A stretch of 64,000 nt of DNA from positions 3,906,001 through 3,970,000 of the forward strand of contig OZ241366.1 in assembly GCA_965199905.1 (NCBI GenBank). The letters run 5' to 3'. Each line of letters starts with the position of its first letter. Positions within the stretch are counted from its first letter, which is position 1. The position numbers and the translations under genes were made by a program. The notes below the pieces were generated by a model, which was given only the letters and a program-made list of their open reading frames with translations, ran no database searches and had not been told where the DNA came from. This DNA comes from Ilyomonas sp965199905 (GTDB lineage: Bacteria > Bacteroidota > Bacteroidia > Chitinophagales > Chitinophagaceae). Of the stretch, positions 9,023 to 16,740 are shown piece by piece.

Positions 9023-10315
9023 ATGCGGTATTCTTTTTCTGTAGTTGTTCTTTTATTTTTTTGTAAAGCATCAGCACAACCGAGAACTGATCCGTTTCTG
9101 CAAAAATTATTATTATCAAATCCTGATATTCAGTATCAAAACATCATCAATCATCCCCAACAATATCACTTACAAATCATCTACACGCAAATCAACCGGG
9201 ATGTTCATAACAAGCCTTCCTTTACCAATTATTATTTTGGCAATGATCCTGGTCAGTATTATTACCCGGCCTCTGTTGTTAAACTTCCCCTGGCAGCTTT
9301 GTCATTAGAAAAGTTGAATGAAATAAATAAGAAAGGGGTTAATAAATTTACTCCGATACAATTTGACAGTGCCTACCCACGCCAAACAAAAGAATGGAAT
9401 GATAGCACCGCGGAAAATTACCAGCCATCTATCGCGCAGTTTATCCGTAAAGCCTTTTTGATTAGTGATAACGATGCTTATAACCGCATGTATCAGTTTG
9501 TGGGTCAGCAAACCATTAATAGAAAATTACAGGATAAAGGCTATACGAACATGCGCATTGTAAGAGAGTTTATGGGCTTTACGGAAGATGAAAACCGGCA
9601 TACCAATCCGCTTCGTTTTATGGATAGCAATAATAGCACAATCTATCAGCAACCGATGGCTTATAATAAGGACTCAATCCAATATCCGGCGCATGTGTAT
9701 GTTGGCAAAGCGTATTACGATCGCAACGACAGTTTGATTCAGGAACCGATGGATTTTGCAAGGCAAAATACCATTCCCTTGCGAGACCTTCAGCAGATGC
9801 TGCAATCAGTTTTGTTTCCGCTTTCTGTGCAGGTAAAGCAACGCTTCAATTTGACAACAGAAGATTATCGTTTTCTCAAACAATACTTATCGCAGTATCC
9901 ATCCGAAACGTCTTATCCAAAGTATGATACAGCGCAGTATTATGACAGTTATGTCAAGTTCTTTTTTAACGATGGTTTTCATCACGCTATGCCGCCCGGT
10001 GTGCGTGTGTTTAATAAAGTTGGCTGGAGCTATGGCTTCCTTACCGATGTATCGTATGTGGTTGATTTTACCCATAATATTGAATACATGCTTACAGCTA
10101 CAATGTATGTAAATAAGGATGAGGTTTTGAATGATGATGCTTATGAATATACAAGTGTTGGTTACACTTTTCTTTACCAGCTTGGGCAAACCATTTACAA
10201 ATACGATTTGCAACGCAAACGAAAAATAAAACCGGATTTAAAAGACTTTAAAATTCAGTATGAACATAGAAATCCGGGTGATACAAGACCTGTAGTAAAA
10301 GAAGCAGACAATTAA
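9023..10315 (+). CDS. Class A beta-lactamase-like secreted serine hydrolase
   Basis: 430 residues with a signal peptide (to about residue 19). The serine-hydrolase motifs are present: S84-x-x-K87 in PASVVKLPL, S148-D-N150 in LISDNDAYN, and K332-V-G334 in place of KTG. The order and spacing are those of PF13354 (beta-lactamase2) proteins, although the chain is longer than a true class A beta-lactamase (about 290) because of insertions. The KVG variant and the inserts make a peptidase or esterase acting on cell wall or peptides as likely as antibiotic hydrolysis. It converges with the MFS gene, with a 27-base gap. Confidence 0.82.
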   Translation: MRYSFSVVVLLFFCKASAQPRTDPFLQKLLLSNPDIQYQNIINHPQQYHLQIIYTQINRDVHNKPSFTNYYFGNDPGQYYYPASVVKLPLAALSLEKLNEINKKGVNKFTPIQFDSAYPRQTKEWNDSTAENYQPSIAQFIRKAFLISDNDAYNRMYQFVGQQTINRKLQDKGYTNMRIVREFMGFTEDENRHTNPLRFMDSNNSTIYQQPMAYNKDSIQYPAHVYVGKAYYDRNDSLIQEPMDFARQNTIPLRDLQQMLQSVLFPLSVQVKQRFNLTTEDYRFLKQYLSQYPSETSYPKYDTAQYYDSYVKFFFNDGFHHAMPPGVRVFNKVGWSYGFLTDVSYVVDFTHNIEYMLTATMYVNKDEVLNDDAYEYTSVGYTFLYQLGQTIYKYDLQRKRKIKPDLKDFKIQYEHRNPGDTRPVVKEADN

Positions 10316-10342
10316 ATATACCTGCGAATGTTATGTGCGGAG

Positions 10343-11776
10343 CTAAGTTGGCTTTGCTGTAGCTGTTCGTGATGTATTCGATGTTGCTTTGCTTTTCTCT
10401 CCCGATGTTTTCGGAAGTTTGAGTGCCGGCCAAACAGCCAGTAAAATGATTGCCGTTGATAAAAAGAATCCGCCCTGCAGAGCAATATGTTCTGCCTCAG
10501 CTCCTTTGCCTTGCTGCTGATAATGGTGTAATAAATATTGATGCAGTACGGCAATAATGCTGATGCCAATAGAGCCGCCAACCTGCATAAACAAACTGTA
10601 AAACGAAGAAGCCGTTGCCGATTTTTCATTCGGCACTGAATTAATAATAGCTGCTGATATAGGCGAAAATAAAAAGGCTAAACCAATGCCTCTTATCACC
10701 ATTGGAATAACGATGGCTGCTATAGAACTTCCTTTATTTAATAAGCCCAGCCCCATTGTAGAAACCGCAATCAATATAAGCCCGGCTATAGATATAGCAC
10801 GTGCTCCGTGCTTGTCTGACCATTTGCCCGACACAGGCATAAGTGCTGCAATAGCTGCCGAGGCAGGCAGCAGTAACAAGCCTGTTTCCAGCTCGGAATA
10901 ACCCATTAATCCTTGTAACAAAAAAGGTAATAAAAACAAGCCACCGAATAAGGCTACTGAGCGTACCATCGTTACCAGAATGCCGGATACGAAGCTGCCG
11001 TTTGTAAACAATGATAAATCTAACAATGGCGCATCTTTCCTTCGTTCCGTTTCTATAAAAATGAATAAACTGAGGAGAGAAATAACAAACGTCAGGTACA
11101 ATTCTGCGGAAGCAAAACCGGCTTTTTCTATCCTTGCTATGCTGTATTGAAACAGAACAATAAATAGTGTAAAAAAGATAAAGCCGGTCATATCAAAACG
11201 AGGTGCATCGCCACTTTTCTTTCCAATTTCTTTCAAGTATTTTACCGATAGCCAAAAGGCTAATACACCAAAAGGAACATTGACGAAGAAGATAGAAGGC
11301 CAACCAAAATATTGGGTAAGCGCACCACCAAGCGTAGGCCCTAATGCCGGGCCAACCACTACGCCCAAGCCCCACCAGCCCATCACTTTGCCTCGTTCTT
11401 CTTCGGTAAATACAGACGACAACATGGCTAATGCAACAGGTGTTAGAGCGCCGCCGCCCAATGCCTGCAGAATGCGGGCCGGCAAGAGTAAAGAGAGGCT
11501 GGGCGCCAACCCGCATAACACTGAACCGCATATGAATACACAAATGCTGATGAGGTACATTTTGTATAAACCTATTTTATCCTTAAGCCAGTTAGTAAGC
11601 GGCATAAACACGCAGAATGCAAGCATATATGCGGTAATTACCCACTGAATATCATCTACCTCTACTTTAAACTGCTTTTGCATTACTGGCAATGAGATAT
11701 TGACGATGCTATTATCCAGCGCCGCCATGAACGTGCCCAGCATTAAAGGAATGATAACCGCATTTTTATTTTTCAT
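10343..11776 (-). CDS. MFS drug exporter, DHA2 (EmrB/QacA) family
   Basis: 477 residues with about 14 hydrophobic helices. The N-terminus MLGTFMAALDNSIVNISLPVM is the DHA2 motif D1 (LDxTIVNVALP type), followed by motif A around WLKDKIGLYKMYL and motif C (GWWGLGVVVGPALGPTLGG). These proteins export drugs or metabolites in exchange for protons at the inner membrane. No MFP (EmrA) or TolC gene is adjacent. The C-terminus ends in a short Ser/Thr/Lys-rich tail. The substrate is unknown. Confidence 0.9.
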   Translation of the reverse strand: MKNKNAVIIPLMLGTFMAALDNSIVNISLPVMQKQFKVEVDDIQWVITAYMLAFCVFMPLTNWLKDKIGLYKMYLISICVFICGSVLCGLAPSLSLLLPARILQALGGGALTPVALAMLSSVFTEEERGKVMGWWGLGVVVGPALGPTLGGALTQYFGWPSIFFVNVPFGVLAFWLSVKYLKEIGKKSGDAPRFDMTGFIFFTLFIVLFQYSIARIEKAGFASAELYLTFVISLLSLFIFIETERRKDAPLLDLSLFTNGSFVSGILVTMVRSVALFGGLFLLPFLLQGLMGYSELETGLLLLPASAAIAALMPVSGKWSDKHGARAISIAGLILIAVSTMGLGLLNKGSSIAAIVIPMVIRGIGLAFLFSPISAAIINSVPNEKSATASSFYSLFMQVGGSIGISIIAVLHQYLLHHYQQQGKGAEAEHIALQGGFFLSTAIILLAVWPALKLPKTSGEKSKATSNTSRTATAKPT

Positions 11777-11935
11777 TTATTAATGCATATGAATTATTGT
11801 ACCAAAAGATGGCTTGCAGTAATGAAGATTTTAAGCGAAATTTAATTTTCGCTACTCTCTATGTAATCTGCTTAAAACACATGCCCGGAAGTAATCAATC
11901 ATATTTAATGGCTTATAACAATATTATTTTAGAAA

Positions 11936-12042
11936 AGGCTGTCTTAAAAGTCGAAACAGCCTCTTTTTTATTCGGATACCTGATGGAGAAAGTTCTCGTT
12001 TAAGCGATTCTTAAAGCCTTCATTTTACTTTTGAGTCAGCCT
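11936..12042. mobile_element. Miniature inverted-repeat element or IS remnant
   Basis: An inverted pair of about 16-17 bp, AGGCTGTCTTAAAAGT (11936-11951) and ACTTTTGAGTCAGCCT (12027-12042), two mismatches, bounds 107 bp with no coding capacity. The left end also folds on itself (GGCTGT with ACAGCC, then T7), resembling a terminator. Ends of this wording resemble terminal repeats of Bacteroidota insertion sequences, but no transposase is present and no clear target duplication was seen. Confidence 0.5.
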
Positions 12043-12075
12043 CTTTTTGGGTAATATTTTTAAATGGCTGTTCCA

Positions 12076-12221
12076 TATTCGCTTTAGTAAAAGTCACATC
12101 ATTGCCCGGAACGCTGATGGGAGCATTCCTGCGTGTCGAAGCAGCAGGAATGGCAACAACTGTCGATGACAAAAGCGGCGGACGATGGTTACTAAAACTG
12201 TATTCTGTATTGTTTCCAAAA
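12076..12221 (+). repeat. Dispersed intergenic repeat, copy B
   Basis: The left block (TATTCGCTTTAGTAAAAG then ATCATTGCCCGGAACGCTG) is followed by a 9-bp core hairpin (CATTCCTGC 12124-12132 with GCAGGAATG 12144-12152) and a right block (AAAAGCGGCGGACGATGG, ending TGTATTGTTTCC). Relative to copy A the stem has a T-to-C change matched by an A-to-G change on the other arm. It lies 111 bases upstream of the LytS kinase start. Confidence 0.88.
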
Positions 12222-12331
12222 TGAATCTCTGCCCTTTTGCAGGTTGTGGTGTTGCCATACAGCCTTTGCTATTGCCTTTGGTCAATTATAGGCGCGCGCA
12301 GGTTTTATTTTGTTGCTACTTTTACCATTGC

Positions 12332-13393
12332 ATGAAAGAAAAACTATCGCCGTATTGGATTTGCCAGGCTGGCTGGGGCGCTTTTGGGCTGGTTTATGCA
12401 TTCCTCTACATTACTTTTAATACTGAGCCGACACCTTATTTCTTTTCTGTTCTTTTTCTTTTCCTGCTTGAAGGACTTGTCATCAGTCATCTGATGCGTA
12501 CCGTTATCAGGAATTATCACCTGCTGCAGCAACCGCTTACCAAGCAGATTGTAAGTATGCTTACAATCACTATACTGTTCTCATTTTTGTATGCCATTAT
12601 AGACAGTTTGCTGGTGGTTTTTTTCAGGATAGATGACCCGGTTGTAAAAGACTATCCTTTCCTGCGCCGCGTGATGCGTATTGTGCTGACACCATTCATG
12701 TTTCTCTGCATCTGGAACCTGATTTATTTCAGCTATCATTACATTATTAAAAGCCGCCGCGATGAGCTTGATAAAATACGTTTGGAAAGTCTTGTAAAAG
12801 AGCTGGAACTCAAAACCATTAAAGCACATATCAACCCGCATTTTATTTTCAATGCGCTTAACAGCATCCGCGCTTTGGTAGATGAAGATCCGCAGCGTGC
12901 ACGCACTGCCATCACTGAGCTGAGCAACATTTTACGAAGCAGTATATATGCTGAAAAGATGGAAACCACACCGTTGAAAAAAGAGTTGAGCATTGTTAAA
13001 GATTATCTTGCGCTCGAGCATATTCGCTTTGAAGATCGTTTGCAAATTGAATACGAAATTGATGAGGATACATTAGACCTTCCAGTGCCGCCAATGATGC
13101 TGCAAACGCTTGTTGAAAATGCTATCAAACATGGCATCAGCAAACAGAAAGAGGGTGGGATTATTAAAGTAAAATCTGGCTACATAGATAATCATCATGA
13201 ACTGATGGTGCAAAACACAGGCGTGCTGAATGGCAATCAGGGGAACGATGGCTTTGGTATCAGCGGCACCATCGACCGGTTGCAACTTTTGTTTGGTTCA
13301 AAAGCATTTTTCAACATATATGATACTGACGACAACCTGGTGGAAGCAAAGGTGGTAATGCCTGTTATGCAAAATGAAAAAATAAAAGTATAG
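12332..13393 (+). CDS. LytS-family sensor histidine kinase
   Basis: 353 residues. Four N-terminal transmembrane helices (to about residue 145) are followed by a His_kinase (PF06580) domain with HINPHFIFNALN (His166 and His170) and a HATPase domain with VENAIKHG and a degenerate GxG region (GFGISGTIDRL). It is the membrane sensor for the LytTR regulator encoded 78 bases downstream. The ATG at 12332 is chosen because the longer frame (from 12185) runs through repeat copy B and has no conserved residues. The signal sensed cannot be read. Confidence 0.92.
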   Translation: MKEKLSPYWICQAGWGAFGLVYAFLYITFNTEPTPYFFSVLFLFLLEGLVISHLMRTVIRNYHLLQQPLTKQIVSMLTITILFSFLYAIIDSLLVVFFRIDDPVVKDYPFLRRVMRIVLTPFMFLCIWNLIYFSYHYIIKSRRDELDKIRLESLVKELELKTIKAHINPHFIFNALNSIRALVDEDPQRARTAITELSNILRSSIYAEKMETTPLKKELSIVKDYLALEHIRFEDRLQIEYEIDEDTLDLPVPPMMLQTLVENAIKHGISKQKEGGIIKVKSGYIDNHHELMVQNTGVLNGNQGNDGFGISGTIDRLQLLFGSKAFFNIYDTDDNLVEAKVVMPVMQNEKIKV

Positions 13394-13471
13394 CACTTAA
13401 AAGCTATTATCAGTAACATACACATCTTACACTACGCATCTGACATCGCACATAAAATAACATACACAACC

Positions 13472-14206
13472 ATGGCTATCAAAGCAATTATTATCGATGA
13501 TGAACGCCTCGCCCGCAACGAATTGAAAAAGCTGCTTCACGACCACTCTGAAGTAGAAGTGATAGATGAAGCTACCAACGTAGATGAGGGCGTTGAAAAG
13601 ATTGAACTGCAGAATCCTGATCTTATTTTTTTAGATATCCAGATGCCCGGCAAAACCGGTTTTCAGTTGTTGGAAGAATTAGAGCGCGCTCCGCATGTTG
13701 TGTTCACAACGGCTTATGATGAGTATGCGCTGAAAGCTTTTGAAGTAAATGCGCTGGATTATTTGTTAAAGCCTATCGAGCCAAAGCGCCTTACAGATGC
13801 CATACAGAAAGTGCAGTATGAAATGACCAAGGAAGCAAATGATGTGAATGCAGCATTCACACGCGGCCCGCTTACCGATGCCGACCAGGTATTTGTAAAA
13901 GACGGTGAGCGCTGCTGGTTTGTAAAGCTTGGCGAAATACGCCTCTTTGAAAGTGTAGGAAACTATGCGAAAGTTTTTTTCTCTACCAATAAACCCCTCA
14001 TTTTAAAATCTCTGAATGCACTGGAAGAACGTTTGGATCCACGCACTTTCTTTCGCGCCAACCGCAAGCATATCATCAACCTGCGCTGGATAGAAAAGAT
14101 AGAGCCTTACTTTAATGGTGGCTTATTGGTAGAATTGAAAGGTGGTGAAAAAATTGAAGTAAGCCGCCGGCAAACCGTGAAGTTTAAAGAGATGATGAGT
14201 TTGTGA
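13472..14206 (+). CDS. LytTR-family response regulator
   Basis: 244 residues: receiver domain (1-120) with the acidic pair DDE (residues 8-10), phospho-acceptor Asp55 in FLDIQMPGKTG, a TTAYDEYALKAFEVNALDYLLKP signature (split here as TTAYDEYALK and NALDYLLKP), then a LytTR DNA-binding domain (about 135-244) with FESVGNYAKVFF and RANRKHIINL. It is the partner of the upstream LytS-like kinase. It probably binds direct repeats near target promoters; none is evident next to its own gene. Strong hairpin sequence follows the gene. Confidence 0.93.
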   Translation: MAIKAIIIDDERLARNELKKLLHDHSEVEVIDEATNVDEGVEKIELQNPDLIFLDIQMPGKTGFQLLEELERAPHVVFTTAYDEYALKAFEVNALDYLLKPIEPKRLTDAIQKVQYEMTKEANDVNAAFTRGPLTDADQVFVKDGERCWFVKLGEIRLFESVGNYAKVFFSTNKPLILKSLNALEERLDPRTFFRANRKHIINLRWIEKIEPYFNGGLLVELKGGEKIEVSRRQTVKFKEMMSL

Positions 14207-14250
14207 GAAGCTGTAGGGTGTCAGCTATAAGCTTCGAGCAAATAAAACAA

Positions 14251-14296
14251 CTCTGTTTCTCTATGCGAATATTATTCTTCGCATAGAGAAACAGAG
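14251..14296. terminator. Perfect 19-bp hairpin between convergent genes
   Basis: The arms at 14251-14269 and 14278-14296 pair perfectly around an 8-nt loop (TATTATTC). It lies between the 3' ends of the response regulator and mtgA. There is no T-run directly after either arm, so it is an atypical terminator or an mRNA-stabilising or processing hairpin. Confidence 0.6.
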
Positions 14297-14357
14297 AATG
14301 CAGAAAGAATATTCTCTTATGCTAAATTGATTTGATTGCCTCAGTTTTTGACCCATT

Positions 14358-15071
14358 CTACTTCATTAATACCTTAATATCTTCATCTCCACGAAGCGCG
14401 CCCATCTGCCGCAGTATCCAGTTGCTTTTCCAGTTTACAAAACGGCTGGCTGGCTTAACTGTATATTTTTTCGGGTTAGGCAAACAGGCAATAATCATAG
14501 CCGCTTCTTTCTGTGAAAGAGCAGCTGCGCTTTTTCTGAAATACGCTCTGGATGCGGCTTCGACGCCATAAATGCCTTTACCCATCTCAATCACATTCAG
14601 GTACACTTCTAATATGCGCTGCTTGCCCCAAATCCACTCAATCATTTTGGTAAAATAAAACTCGGGCACTTTACGAATGTATTTACTGATGCCTTCGCCC
14701 TGCCATAAAAATACATTCTTTGCTACCTGCTGACTGATGGTGCTGGCACCGCCGCCGCGCACGCGGTTTTTCTTTTTTAGGTTGGAGGATAAACTTCTAT
14801 CCAACGATTTCCAGTCGAAGCCGCTATGCAAGGGAAACAACTGGTCTTCGCTGGCGATGGCAGCTAATTTTAAATTGGGTGAAATGGCATCGCCGCTTAC
14901 ATAATCGCGCTTCAATCCGTCACCACTTATCCACGCGCCAAATTGCGTAAGCGTAATGGGCGGCATTACCCATTTGCAAAGCAGCAGGTAAAAAAAAGAT
15001 GATAAAAAAAGGAATAAAACGATGCGCTTAAAGCGTCGCCAGATACGTTTACGGTTGATTTTAAAGGCCAT
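14358..15071 (-). CDS. mtgA: Monofunctional peptidoglycan glycosyltransferase
   Basis: 237 residues with one N-terminal transmembrane helix (about 17-35) and a GT51 domain. The motifs AIASEDQLFPLHSGFD (catalytic Glu), GASTISQQVAKNVFL, WIWGKQRILEVYLNVIE and GIYGVEAASRAYF are in the right order, and no transpeptidase domain follows. It polymerises lipid II into glycan strands at the outer face of the inner membrane. Length and motifs are typical of MtgA. Confidence 0.95.
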   Translation of the reverse strand: MAFKINRKRIWRRFKRIVLFLFLSSFFYLLLCKWVMPPITLTQFGAWISGDGLKRDYVSGDAISPNLKLAAIASEDQLFPLHSGFDWKSLDRSLSSNLKKKNRVRGGGASTISQQVAKNVFLWQGEGISKYIRKVPEFYFTKMIEWIWGKQRILEVYLNVIEMGKGIYGVEAASRAYFRKSAAALSQKEAAMIIACLPNPKKYTVKPASRFVNWKSNWILRQMGALRGDEDIKVLMK

Positions 15072-15167
15072 GATGCGAGATTACGAATGATTCAGATAAA
15101 CAAACTTACACTGTGAGTGAGACATAAATGTTCCTTCTCGCTATTCATCACTTATTACCCGCAAAGA

Positions 15168-15830
15168 TTAGCTGATTTGCTTGCCTGTCATGTGCCCGGT
15201 AAAAATACCATACATCAGCACAAGACCAAAAACCACGAGGATGATTCCCGAAACGCGGTCTATGATATGAATATTATGCGGCGTGAGCTTGGTGCGAAGT
15301 TTTCCCGCCAATATTACTTTACTTATATCAGCCGCCAATACAAATAAAAGGCAGGTGGCAAATACGATATATCGATATTGCTCAGGTGCATTTGTGGTTT
15401 CCGAATCTTCCAAAATGGTTGCCGAAGCTGCAAACCAAAATAAGGACACAGCGGGATTTAATAAGTTCATAAAAAAGCCAGAAAAAAAGCCTGCTATCAT
15501 ATCGCGTTTTCTGAATACGGTGATCACTTTCACCTCATCTGGACGCGGCACTTTCTTAAAAAAGAAATTAAATACACCAAGGAGTATTAGGAATACGCTA
15601 CCTGCAATCCCGATAAATTTTTCATGACTCATCAGGTGCTTAAAGAGCTGCGAAAAAAAATTGCATACCGCCACCAGCAGCACGTCACTTGCCGATACGC
15701 CGGCCACAAAAGCAAAGCCGCCTTTATGACCATTGTTCAGGCTTTGCCGGATGATGGAAAACACAATAGGACCTACTGAAATACTAAGCAATAATCCTAA
15801 TGCCAAACCTTTAAAAAAGGCTGCAATCAT
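15168..15830 (-). CDS. LysE/RhtB family amino-acid exporter
   Basis: 220 residues and about six transmembrane helices. The N-terminal ALGLLLSISVGPIVFSIIRQSLNNGHKGG is the family signature (split: LLLSISVGPIVFSII and NNGHKGGFAFVAGVSASD), with a second block FMNLLNPAVSLFWFAASAT. These proteins export amino acids or related small molecules from the cytoplasm. The substrate is not predictable. It is a single gene on its strand; the gap upstream holds repeat copy C. Confidence 0.88.
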   Translation of the reverse strand: MIAAFFKGLALGLLLSISVGPIVFSIIRQSLNNGHKGGFAFVAGVSASDVLLVAVCNFFSQLFKHLMSHEKFIGIAGSVFLILLGVFNFFFKKVPRPDEVKVITVFRKRDMIAGFFSGFFMNLLNPAVSLFWFAASATILEDSETTNAPEQYRYIVFATCLLFVLAADISKVILAGKLRTKLTPHNIHIIDRVSGIILVVFGLVLMYGIFTGHMTGKQIS

Positions 15831-16056
15831 TACGTCTGTTTAAAATACAAATGAAGGACGAATATAAAGGTTTCACGCATTGGCAGCATAGAGGGTGCGT
15901 ATATAAAAAGATAAATCGTGTCAGCACATGAATTCTTATAACTTAAAAGCTGGTGTGCTGTTTAAAAATTCAAACTTTGTTGGTTGCTGACTAACAACAT
16001 TCTGCCATAAAAAAAATGGCAAACCCGCATTTTAACCTCAATAATGGTCAGTAAGA

Positions 16057-16170
16057 AAAGAAATACAAAATACAGTTTTTGGTAACCATCGTCCGCCGCT
16101 AATCTCATCGGCAGTTGCGACGCTCCCATCAACGTTCCGGGCAATGATTGAGCTTTTACTATAGCGAATC
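16057..16170 (-). repeat. Dispersed intergenic repeat, copy C
   Basis: Read on the minus strand it shows ATTCGCTATAGTAAAAGC, CTCAATCATTGCCCGGAAC, GTTGATGGGAGC, then GCGGCGGACGATGGTTACC and a CTGTATTTTGTATT tail. The core between the blocks is shorter than in A and B and has no obvious hairpin. It lies between the divergent LysE gene and the small membrane protein gene. Confidence 0.85.
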
Positions 16171-16333
16171 TTAATTTCTAATCCTTTTTATTTCTTCAAT
16201 CGCTGTTCGCCGGTTAATCATAACGTTATAAGTTCTTCAAACGGTAATTCGCGAACTCATACGTCAGCCTGCTTCATTACTTCTTAATACAAATGAAGAG
16301 CAAAAATTTTAATCTTTTTCTAATCGCAAGAAT

Positions 16334-16365
16334 TTGGAACCCGTTATCTGCCCTTCTTATTTTTG
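16334..16365 (+). promoter_or_regulatory. Canonical Bacteroidota promoter of a small ORF
   Basis: TTG at 16334-16336 (within TTTGG) and TATTTTTG at 16358-16365 are separated by 21 bases, an exact fit to the TTG / TAnnTTTG consensus. The ATG of the 49-codon ORF follows 21 bases later. Confidence 0.7.
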
Positions 16366-16386
16366 AGTAGTTAAATCCAATACATT

Positions 16387-16536
16387 ATGCAGACTTTATT
16401 TCTCATTATGGCATTTGCCAATGTTGCAGCCATTTTATTTTTTGCGCTTCGCTATGCAATCAAAACCAATCACGAAAGAAAAATTCGTCAGGATTTTTCA
16501 CACTCTGACGGAGGCGGTTTGCGGTTGTCTTTGTAA
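16387..16536 (+). CDS. Very small single-span membrane protein (49 aa)
   Basis: The encoded 49 residues start MQTLFLIMAFANVAAILFF, forming one transmembrane helix (about 3-22), then a basic segment (KTNHERKIRQ) and a Gly-rich tail (SDGGGLRLSL). Support for a real gene comes from its context: a canonical promoter ends 21 bases upstream and a 10-bp terminator hairpin follows 62 bases downstream, with no other gene between them. Topology rules suggest a cytoplasmic C-terminus. No family is recognised. Small proteins of this form often act as stress or envelope regulators, but that is inference. Confidence 0.6.
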   Translation: MQTLFLIMAFANVAAILFFALRYAIKTNHERKIRQDFSHSDGGGLRLSL

Positions 16537-16598
16537 ATTATTTTCACACACGTAAGCAAACGAATAGTCATTACGCAAACAACTTTACCTTGATGGTG

Positions 16599-16636
16599 AA
16601 TACCAGGCTGACGATATACCGGCCTGGTATTTTTAT
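16599..16636 (+). terminator. Terminator after the 49-codon ORF
   Basis: A 10-bp perfect stem AATACCAGGC (16599-16608) with GCCTGGTATT (16622-16631), 13-nt loop, then TTTT. It separates the small ORF from the metalloprotease gene. Confidence 0.85.
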
Positions 16637-16740
16637 GTTCTTATTTTAACAGGAAAATACAGTTGCCGGCCTTTCAGATTTCCTTCTCTATTCAGCCTTC
16701 GCCGTTACCTTCACCTGCATTTTTAAAAGAAACGAAACGC

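Noticed and set aside
11797..12003. 68-codon plus-strand open frame
   Set aside because: It runs through the left end of the MITE-like element and its hairpin; no coding features.
16057..16170. Riboswitch or leader of the small ORF
   Set aside because: The sequence is on the other strand and belongs to the dispersed repeat family, with other copies after and between genes.
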